Source: Roseburia zhanii
Lineage (GTDB): Bacteria; Bacillota; Clostridia; Lachnospirales; Lachnospiraceae
Reading direction: 5' to 3'
Assembly: GCF_014287635.1 (NCBI RefSeq)
Contig: NZ_JACOPH010000015.1
Location: 1 to 64,000 of the forward strand
DNA: 64,000 nucleotides
The notes under the pieces were generated by a model that saw only the letters and a program-made list of their open reading frames with translations, ran no database searches and was not told where the DNA came from. This document shows, piece by piece, positions 57,761 through 64,000 of this stretch (positions are counted from its first letter, which is position 1; each line of letters opens with the position of its first letter). The translations under genes were made by a program, and so were the position numbers.

Positions 57761-58711
57761 ATGAAAAAAATTATTAAGCATTTTTTCTTACTAACTGGAC
57801 TAGCTACTGGCTGTATTTATGGCATTAACAAATTTATAGATACAACTTCAGGTATTAAAAAGCTACTAAGTTCTAACAGTGGACATTTTTTTGAATGGCG
57901 TTTTGGTAACATCTTTTATACAAAACATGGGGAAGGTTCTCCGATTCTTCTGATCCACGATCTTCATCCGGCAAGTTCTTCGATCGAATGGAGTAAAATG
58001 ATCAAAAAATTATCAAAGCAGCATACAGTCTATACAATTGATCTTTTAGGCTGTGGTCGCTCAGACAAGCCTGGACTGACTTATACAAATTATATGTTTG
58101 TACAGCTGATCACCGACTTTGTAAAGAAAGTCATCGAACAGAAAACAGATGTTATTGTTACCGGTGATTCCTGTTCCTTTACTTTAATGGCTGCAAATAT
58201 GGACGACAAGATCTTTGATCGTATTTTTCTGGTCAGCCCGCCATCTTTAGAATCACTTGTAAAAAATCCAACGAAACAGACAGACTTTGTAAAGAAAGTT
58301 TTAGAACTTCCGATCATCGGAACTTTCTGCTACAATCTTCAGATGCTTGAAGATAAGATCACAGATCTCTTTGAGCAAAAGTATTACCGCAAAAAAGCTT
58401 TTATATCTGCAAACTTAAAGGACAGCTATTATGAATCTGCTCATTTAAACCACAGCAACGGCAGATTCTTATATGGAAGTATTCTTGGAAATTATACAAA
58501 TATCAACATCATTCCTGCCTTGAAGAAACTCGAAAATCCAATCTACATTCTTGGCAGTAGGGATACCCAGACATCGATCAGGATTATCGATTCCTATGTG
58601 AAGTATGATGAAAATATTGAAACAGCTTATATTTCCAACTGCAACAAACTTCCGCAGTTAGAAGAACCGGAAAAATTATATGAGATCATTTCTATGTTCT
58701 ATGACGAATAA
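57761..58711 (+). CDS. Alpha/beta hydrolase, membrane-anchored
   Basis: 316 aa starting at MKKIIKHFFLLTGLAT, six nt after AGGAGG. An N-terminal hydrophobic anchor, then the fold with LLIHDLHPASSSIEW (oxyanion region), IDLLGCGRSDKP and the nucleophile elbow as GDSCSF, which lacks the usual final Gly. Late Asp/His residues are less clear, so activity is uncertain. The only plus-strand gene in the core block. Substrate unknown. Confidence 0.75.
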   Translation: MKKIIKHFFLLTGLATGCIYGINKFIDTTSGIKKLLSSNSGHFFEWRFGNIFYTKHGEGSPILLIHDLHPASSSIEWSKMIKKLSKQHTVYTIDLLGCGRSDKPGLTYTNYMFVQLITDFVKKVIEQKTDVIVTGDSCSFTLMAANMDDKIFDRIFLVSPPSLESLVKNPTKQTDFVKKVLELPIIGTFCYNLQMLEDKITDLFEQKYYRKKAFISANLKDSYYESAHLNHSNGRFLYGSILGNYTNINIIPALKKLENPIYILGSRDTQTSIRIIDSYVKYDENIETAYISNCNKLPQLEEPEKLYEIISMFYDE

Positions 58712-58742
58712 TACTCTATTACAGATATGATACGATAATAGA

Positions 58743-58786
58743 AAACCGATTGCTTAACATGAAATTAAAGCAATCGGTTTTTTTAT
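58743..58786. terminator. Bidirectional terminator between hydrolase and rsmG
   Basis: AAACCGATTGCTT and AAGCAATCGGTTT (13 bp) followed by TTTTTT on the plus strand; serves the converging genes. Confidence 0.85.
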
Positions 58787-58797
58787 CCTTATATTGT

Positions 58798-59514
58798 TTA
58801 CTTCAATGGCATCTTCGAAGGTGTTCCAGCCTTTCTCGGATAAGTCTTTGGTGTTGTCTTCACTTTCTCCACAACAACAAATGAACGCTTACTTTCTTCA
58901 AGGTCAAACTTATAAACTTCCTTTAATTTTCCACCAAGCAAGAAACATGCTTTTTTTGACTCCTGCACTTCTTCTTCAATCTCTCCTGACTTATAAGAGA
59001 TAAATTTTCCACCAATGTGGACAAATGGCAGGCAATATTCCTCTAAAGTGGATAAATTTGCCACGGCACGAGATACGCAGAGGTCAAATTTTTCTCTATA
59101 TTCCAAATTTCGTGCTAATTCTTCTGCTCTGGCATGAACTGCATAAATCGATGTCAGTCCTAATTCTTCTATCACTTCTTCAATAAAATGAATCCTTTTA
59201 TTTAAAGAATCGACTAATGTGATCTCTATTTCAGGAAATGCGATTTTAAGTGGGATTCCCGGAAAACCTGCTCCGGTCCCCAGATCAATGATCTTCACTG
59301 GTTGATCTAAATCTGTGACATGATTTAAATATATTGAATCTAAAAAATGCTTTTCTACTACTTCTGTAAATTCTGTAATACCTGTCAGGTTCATTACTTT
59401 GTTTTTATCGATCAGCATATTATAAAAAGTATAAAATTGCCGCTTCTGCAAGTCAGAAAATGTAAAACCTGCTTGTTCAAATTTATCTGACATATAAGAA
59501 ATTTTTTCTTTCAT
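58798..59514 (-). CDS. rsmG: 16S rRNA (guanine-N7) methyltransferase RsmG
   Basis: 238 aa. SAM-binding IIDLGTGAGFPGIPLKIAFP, then SLNKRIHFIEEVIEELGL and CVSRAVANLSTLEEYCLPF typical of RsmG/GidB, which methylates 16S rRNA (G527). Directly after mnmG as in most Firmicutes. Confidence 0.95.
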   Translation of the reverse strand: MKEKISYMSDKFEQAGFTFSDLQKRQFYTFYNMLIDKNKVMNLTGITEFTEVVEKHFLDSIYLNHVTDLDQPVKIIDLGTGAGFPGIPLKIAFPEIEITLVDSLNKRIHFIEEVIEELGLTSIYAVHARAEELARNLEYREKFDLCVSRAVANLSTLEEYCLPFVHIGGKFISYKSGEIEEEVQESKKACFLLGGKLKEVYKFDLEESKRSFVVVEKVKTTPKTYPRKAGTPSKMPLK

Positions 59515-59526
59515 CCAATACCCTTT

Positions 59527-61431
59527 CTACTTTTTCGTATTCTGATATTTGAGCTGCTCTAAGTAAACAAGTATTACAGAAATATCTGCCGGTGAAACTC
59601 CAGAAATTCTCGAAGCCTGTCCGATAGAAACCGGTTTTACCAGATTTAATTTCTGGATGGCTTCTTTTCTAAGACCATGAATATCTTCATAATTAAAATC
59701 TTCCGGTAGTTTTTTCTTCTCTAATTTTTTAAACTGTGCAACCTGTTTGATCTGTCTGTTGATATATCCTTCGTATTTCACATTGATATTGACTTGTTCT
59801 CTGACTTCATCTGGAAGTTCCGGTCTTTCCGGATCGATCGGCGCTAAGATGTCATAAGAAAGTTCCGGTCTTCTGATCATTTCCACTAATGATGTTCCGG
59901 TATTGAGTGGAATACTTCCGTAGGCTTCTAATAAGGACTGTACTTTCTGGTTCGCTCCGATCATCACTTTAGAAATACGTTGCATTTCCTGTTCGATCAA
60001 AGCTTCTTTCTTTAACACCCACTGATATCTGTCCTCCGGAATCAGTCCTACTTCATAACCTTTCTTTGTCAGGCGTAAATCCGCATTATCCTGCCGCAAA
60101 AGGAGGCGATATTCCGCTCTTGAAGTCATCATGCGGTAAGGTTCGTGATTTTCTTTTGTTACAAGATCATCGATCAATACTCCGATATATGCTTCGGAAC
60201 GATCTAAGACCAGTGGCTCTTTTCCTTTAACATACATAGATGCATTAATCCCTGCGATCAATCCCTGTGATGCTGCTTCTTCATAACCGGAACTTCCGTT
60301 AAACTGTCCACCACTAAAAAGTCCCTTAATTTTTTTAAATTCCAATGTCGGATACAACTGATTTGGATTGATGCAGTCATACTCGATCGCATAAGCATTT
60401 CTGACGATCTTCGCATGTTCTAATCCCGGAACTGTCCGATACATCTGGTACTGTACATCTTCCGGCAATGAACTTGACATTCCACCGACATACATTTCAT
60501 TCGTATTGATTCCTTCCGGTTCAATAAATACCTGATGCTTATTTTTATCTGCAAATTTTACAACCTTATCTTCGATCGATGGGCAGTACCTTGGACCTGT
60601 TCCCTCGATCACACCTGCATAGATAGGTGAACGGTCTAAATTTTTGCGAATGATCTCGTGTGTCTTTTCATTCGTATAAGTCAGCCAGCAGGAAACCTGT
60701 TCCTTCTGGATATCCTCAGGATTTGTTGTAAAAGAAAATGGAACGATCTTTTCATCTCCGAACTGTTCGACCATTTTTGAAAAATCAATCGACTTCTTAT
60801 CCATCCTCGCCGGTGTTCCTGTTTTAAAACGAAACATTTCTATGCCATGCGCTTTTAAGGAATCGGTCAGATAATTTGCAGCCGAAAGACCATTTGGTCC
60901 TGTATGCGTTACCATCTCACCGGTCAGACACCTTGCACGAAGGTAAGTACCTGTACATAAGACAACTGACTTAGAATAATAAGTCGCACCGGAAACTGTT
61001 TTTACACCGCAGATCTTATATGTATCTTCCTCTCCTTCTGTGAGGATTTCTGATACTTCCGCCTGACGGATCGTAAGATGTTCTGTTGCCTGTAATGTTT
61101 TTCTCATCTCCATACTGTAAGATGCTTTGTCTGCCTGAGCTCTCAAAGAGTGGACCGCAGGTCCTTTGGATTTATTTAACATCTTAGACTGGATAAATGT
61201 CTTATCAATATTTTTTCCCATCTCACCACCTAATGCATCGATTTCACGCACTAAATGTCCTTTTGAACTTCCGCCGATATTCGGGTTACATGGCATCATG
61301 GCAATGCTGTCCACACTAACTGTAAATAAAATCGTTTCTAATCCGAGTCTTGCAGATGCTAATGCAGCTTCACAGCCTGCATGGCCTGCACCTACAACAC
61401 ATACATCATAATTCTCCACAATACAGGGCAT
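59527..61431 (-). CDS. mnmG: tRNA uridine 5-carboxymethylaminomethyl modification enzyme MnmG
   Basis: 634 aa starting at [20 protein letters not shown], behind GAAGGAAG; a longer frame to 61500 overlaps mnmE without a good ribosome site. FAD-binding [39 protein letters not shown] and the C-terminal [19 protein letters not shown] are family hallmarks. With MnmE it modifies the wobble uridine of tRNAs. Confidence 0.95.
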   Translation of the reverse strand: MPCIVENYDVCVVGAGHAGCEAALASARLGLETILFTVSVDSIAMMPCNPNIGGSSKGHLVREIDALGGEMGKNIDKTFIQSKMLNKSKGPAVHSLRAQADKASYSMEMRKTLQATEHLTIRQAEVSEILTEGEEDTYKICGVKTVSGATYYSKSVVLCTGTYLRARCLTGEMVTHTGPNGLSAANYLTDSLKAHGIEMFRFKTGTPARMDKKSIDFSKMVEQFGDEKIVPFSFTTNPEDIQKEQVSCWLTYTNEKTHEIIRKNLDRSPIYAGVIEGTGPRYCPSIEDKVVKFADKNKHQVFIEPEGINTNEMYVGGMSSSLPEDVQYQMYRTVPGLEHAKIVRNAYAIEYDCINPNQLYPTLEFKKIKGLFSGGQFNGSSGYEEAASQGLIAGINASMYVKGKEPLVLDRSEAYIGVLIDDLVTKENHEPYRMMTSRAEYRLLLRQDNADLRLTKKGYEVGLIPEDRYQWVLKKEALIEQEMQRISKVMIGANQKVQSLLEAYGSIPLNTGTSLVEMIRRPELSYDILAPIDPERPELPDEVREQVNINVKYEGYINRQIKQVAQFKKLEKKKLPEDFNYEDIHGLRKEAIQKLNLVKPVSIGQASRISGVSPADISVILVYLEQLKYQNTKK

Positions 61432-61465
61432 TTTTCTTCCTTCTTTCCACTTTTTTATCCGTTTA

Positions 61466-62842
61466 TTATTTTCCCATACAGAATTTACTGAATATCTCAT
61501 TTACCAGATCATCTTCTACTGACTCTCCGATAATTTTTCCAAGTTCCTCATATGCATTCATAAGATCGATCGAATAAAAATCTTCCGGCATACCATCTAA
61601 GATACTCTGCTTTACTAACTTAAGACTACTTTGTACTTCCATAAGTGAAGCGGTATGTCTTGCATTCGTAATATAAACTTCCTCATTCATCTGTATCTTA
61701 CCATCAAAAAACATTTCTTCGATCGTATTTTCTAATTCGTCAATCCCAATCCGGTGTTTTGCTGAAATTGAGAGGATTCTCTTATTTAAGTATCCTTTCA
61801 TTTCTTCCTCTGTAATTACAGAAGTCAGATCGGATTTATTTAACAAAATGATTGTATTACGCTCTTTTAAGATTTCAATAATTTTCTTATCATCTTCATC
61901 TAACGGGATCGATGCATCTACAACATAAATCACAAGATCTGCGGTTTCCACATATTCTCTTGCCTTATCAACCCCTATCTTTTCTACGATATCTTCTGTA
62001 TTCCGGATTCCTGCCGTATCGATCACATTTAGACTGATTCCATTTAAACGGATCTGTTCTTCGATCACATCTCTTGTCGTTCCGGCAATATCAGTAACGA
62101 TTGCCCGGTCTTTTCCGACTAAAGTATTCAGTAAAGATGATTTGCCTGAATTTGGCTTGCCGACGATCACTGTACGGATACCTTCTTTTAAAATCAAACC
62201 GTTTTTAGCATTTTTTAAAAGATCTGCAATCTTATCTGAAATCTCATCTACTATCTGCATAAGATGATCTCCGTAAGATTCTAACTGATAATGCTCTGGA
62301 TCATCTATCGCAGATTCAATAAATGCAATCTCATGTAAAATCTCACTTCGGATTGTTCCGATCTTTTCTGATATTGCACCCTGCAACTGATCTATCGATG
62401 CTTTTAATGCAAAATCATTTTTCGCATTGATCACATCAATAACGGATTCCGCCTGTGCAAGATCGATCCTTCCATTTAAAAAAGCACGTTTCGTAAATTC
62501 TCCCGGTTCTGCAGGTCTTGCACCACTCTTTATAACCAGTTCTAAGATCCTTGTCATCACTAAAGTTCCACCATGACAATCGATCTCTACGGTATCTTCT
62601 CTGGTATAACTTTTTGGTGCAAGCATGAGAAGTACCATGACTTCATCGATCACTTCATCACCATCTACTGCAAAACCATAATGGATCGTATGTGATTTAC
62701 AATCAGCTAATTTTTTTTCTGATGATTTCAGCCTTATCATCTTATCTGCGACTTCTACTGCTTCTTCTCCGCTGATCCTGATAATTCCAATACCGGAATT
62801 TGTCATTGCTGTTGCTATGGCAGCAATCGTATCCGTTTTCAT
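61466..62842 (-). CDS. mnmE: tRNA modification GTPase MnmE
   Basis: 458 aa. N-terminal folate-binding TrmE domain, helical middle, GTPase domain with [13 protein letters not shown] (G1), DTAGIR (G3) and NKSDL (G4), ending in CMGK, the catalytic Cys motif of the family (normally CIGK). Partner of MnmG encoded 34 bp downstream. Confidence 0.95.
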   Translation of the reverse strand: MKTDTIAAIATAMTNSGIGIIRISGEEAVEVADKMIRLKSSEKKLADCKSHTIHYGFAVDGDEVIDEVMVLLMLAPKSYTREDTVEIDCHGGTLVMTRILELVIKSGARPAEPGEFTKRAFLNGRIDLAQAESVIDVINAKNDFALKASIDQLQGAISEKIGTIRSEILHEIAFIESAIDDPEHYQLESYGDHLMQIVDEISDKIADLLKNAKNGLILKEGIRTVIVGKPNSGKSSLLNTLVGKDRAIVTDIAGTTRDVIEEQIRLNGISLNVIDTAGIRNTEDIVEKIGVDKAREYVETADLVIYVVDASIPLDEDDKKIIEILKERNTIILLNKSDLTSVITEEEMKGYLNKRILSISAKHRIGIDELENTIEEMFFDGKIQMNEEVYITNARHTASLMEVQSSLKLVKQSILDGMPEDFYSIDLMNAYEELGKIIGESVEDDLVNEIFSKFCMGK

Positions 62843-62881
62843 ATAAATACCTCCACTAATCTTCTCTTACAGATGAAAGAA

Positions 62882-62940
62882 GGCTGTTGCAGACACTATC
62901 TTACGATTAAATTACGAAAGTATAATGTATTGCAACAGCC
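62882..62940 (-). repeat. 10-bp inverted repeat between jag and mnmE
   Basis: GGCTGTTGCA (62882-62891) with TGCAACAGCC (62931-62940), 39-bp loop. No strong T tract; it might be a long-loop terminator or processing site between the two genes. Confidence 0.45.
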
Positions 62941-62948
62941 CCTTTAAA

Positions 62949-63572
62949 CTATTTCTTCAACGTAACAACTACATGACGGTAAGGATCTTCTCCCTCACTG
63001 TGAGTCGTAACATATCTGTCATTCTGTAATGCGGAATGAATCACCCTTCTCTCAAATGGATTCATCGGCTCTAAAGCAACTGGTCTTTTTGTACGCTTTA
63101 CTTTATAAGCAATGTTCTTTGCAAGATTATCTAATGTTTCTTTTCTTCTGACACGATAGTTCTCTGTATCGATCTTAACTTTATAATATGTTTCAAAATT
63201 TTTATGAACTGCATTATTTGCAAGCAACTGTAAGGAATCTAAAGTCTGTCCTCTTTTTCCGATCAGAACACCCATATCATTTCCTTTTAATTCTACATCA
63301 ATGTTACGGCTATCCTCATCGATCTGAATCAAGATCTCTACTTCTAACTTCATTGCGTTAAAAATATCTGACAAGAACTTTCTTAAATAAGTTTCCGGTG
63401 TCAATGTCTTTGTTACTTTAATCTTTACAGGCTTTGCACCAATTCCTAAAAATCCGCTGCTTCCCTTATCGATCACTTCGATTTCTACCTGATCACTTGT
63501 TGCTCCTAATTTGACTAAAGCATCCGTTACTGCTTCATCATACGTTTTTGCTGAAACTTCAATAAAATCCAT
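62949..63572 (-). CDS. jag: RNA-binding protein Jag/KhpB
   Basis: 207 aa. Jag-N domain (1-50, VEIEVIDKGSSGFLGIGAKP), KH domain with GVLIGKRGQTLDSLQLLANN, and R3H domain (ERRVIHSALQND, HSEGEDPYRHVVV). RNA-binding regulator of cell division and elongation, next to yidC as usual. Confidence 0.93.
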   Translation of the reverse strand: MDFIEVSAKTYDEAVTDALVKLGATSDQVEIEVIDKGSSGFLGIGAKPVKIKVTKTLTPETYLRKFLSDIFNAMKLEVEILIQIDEDSRNIDVELKGNDMGVLIGKRGQTLDSLQLLANNAVHKNFETYYKVKIDTENYRVRRKETLDNLAKNIAYKVKRTKRPVALEPMNPFERRVIHSALQNDRYVTTHSEGEDPYRHVVVTLKK

Positions 63573-63586
63573 AGTAATTAGCCCCC

Positions 63587-64000
63587 TTATCTACTATTTT
63601 TTTCGTTAAATTCCTTTACTAGATTTGCCTTTGCTGACATACTTCCCGGTTTTGCTTTACTTCTGTTTACAGCAGCTTTTTCTAAGATTTCTTCTTTTTC
63701 TTTAGAACTAACTGCCGGCTCACTGATGTTTTTCGTCTTTAACTTTGCAGCCTGATTGATCTGATTTTCAGAAATGCCCATCTTTTCACGTTTCTTTTTG
63801 GCTTTTTCCTGATTCTTCTTAATGATATCATCAAGATCTATTTTCTCAAAATGTTTATTTAAACAGATCTGCTGTATTGTACGGACTAATGCACTGATGA
63901 TCCAGTAAATACCAAGACCAACCGGAACTGTAAAACAAAATACTAAAGAGAACAACGGCATGATCTTATTCATGGTATTCATCTGTGCTGCCATTGCATC
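63587..64000 (-). CDS. yidC: Membrane protein insertase YidC, C-terminal part
   Basis: The gene continues beyond the right edge; about 137 residues are seen. TVPVGLGIYWIISALVRTIQ is the last conserved membrane span of YidC/Oxa1, followed by QQICLNKHFEKIDLDDII and a basic tail (KKNQEKAKKKREKMG). Inserts membrane proteins. 14 bp upstream of jag. Confidence 0.9.
   Translation of the reverse strand, partial: DAMAAQMNTMNKIMPLFSLVFCFTVPVGLGIYWIISALVRTIQQICLNKHFEKIDLDDIIKKNQEKAKKKREKMGISENQINQAAKLKTKNISEPAVSSKEKEEILEKAAVNRSKAKPGSMSAKANLVKEFNEKNSR

Noticed and set aside
1..64000. CRISPR array or rRNA genes
   Set aside because: No regularly spaced direct repeats of CRISPR type, no cas genes and no rRNA sequence were seen.

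Overview
The window comes from a low-GC Firmicute, most likely a gut Lachnospiraceae (Clostridium cluster XIVa). From about 49.8 kb to the right edge lies an AT-rich core segment with the origin-proximal order yidC-jag-mnmE-mnmG-rsmG, an alpha/beta hydrolase, a DegS/DegU-like pair, parA-parB with two perfect parS sites, and DUF4446, HD-GYP and DUF3881 genes. Everything from about 0.84 to 49.45 kb is an integrated conjugative element (ICE) of the Tn1549/CTn type found in gut clostridia.

The ICE sits in the anticodon loop of a tRNA-Arg(CCT) gene. The 8-bp core CTTAGGAG occurs at 837-844 and 49448-49455, and joining the outer flanks rebuilds a 74-nt tRNA. Just inside its right end the ICE carries its own intact tRNA-Arg(CCT), with a promoter and a terminator. 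Farther right, at 49719-49757, a third tRNA-Arg(CCT) is cut at the same point. The simplest reading is nested insertion: an older element entered the chromosomal tRNA and brought a replacement tRNA, and this ICE then entered that replacement and brought another.

ICE layout, left to right, nearly all on the minus strand: integrase and a run of excisionase-like helix-turn-helix (HTH) proteins (1.2-4.2 kb); a PemK-like toxin and a sigma-like factor (4.2-5.4); a zinc ribbon, IrrE-like peptidase, two small proteins and a Y-family polymerase (5.6-8.4), facing an XRE repressor and ImmA-like peptidase on the plus strand (8.5-9.6); a resistance segment with a truncated GIY-YIG gene, two sigma-like factors and the tandem tet(O/32/O)-tet(40) pair with its attenuated leader (9.6-15.4); the type IV secretion genes (CHAP hydrolase, class B sortase, VirB4, PrgI, TrbL/VirB6-like, Maff2, VirD4-like coupling protein; 16-24.6); the relaxase region (ArdC-like, PcfB, MOBP relaxase, MobC, DUF3789, putative oriT; 24.5-28.4); DUF4314/DUF3846 and Toprim proteins; a 2554-aa methylase-helicase with a tnpV gene nested in another frame (30.6-38.3); conserved small ICE proteins (38.3-40.8); a 10-repeat thioester adhesin and a lipoprotein (40.8-45.9); and parB-parA behind a structured RNA-like leader (46.1-48.2).

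Inferred working scheme: the XRE/ImmA pair gates a strong promoter that faces the polymerase operon and possibly the excision module. The relaxase and MobC nick at the oriT near 28.3 kb, the coupling protein and VirB4 channel move the DNA, and the CHAP hydrolase, sortase and adhesin handle the cell wall and mating contact. ParAB and the methylase-helicase may help maintenance and escape from restriction. The main cargo is tetracycline resistance by ribosomal protection plus efflux.
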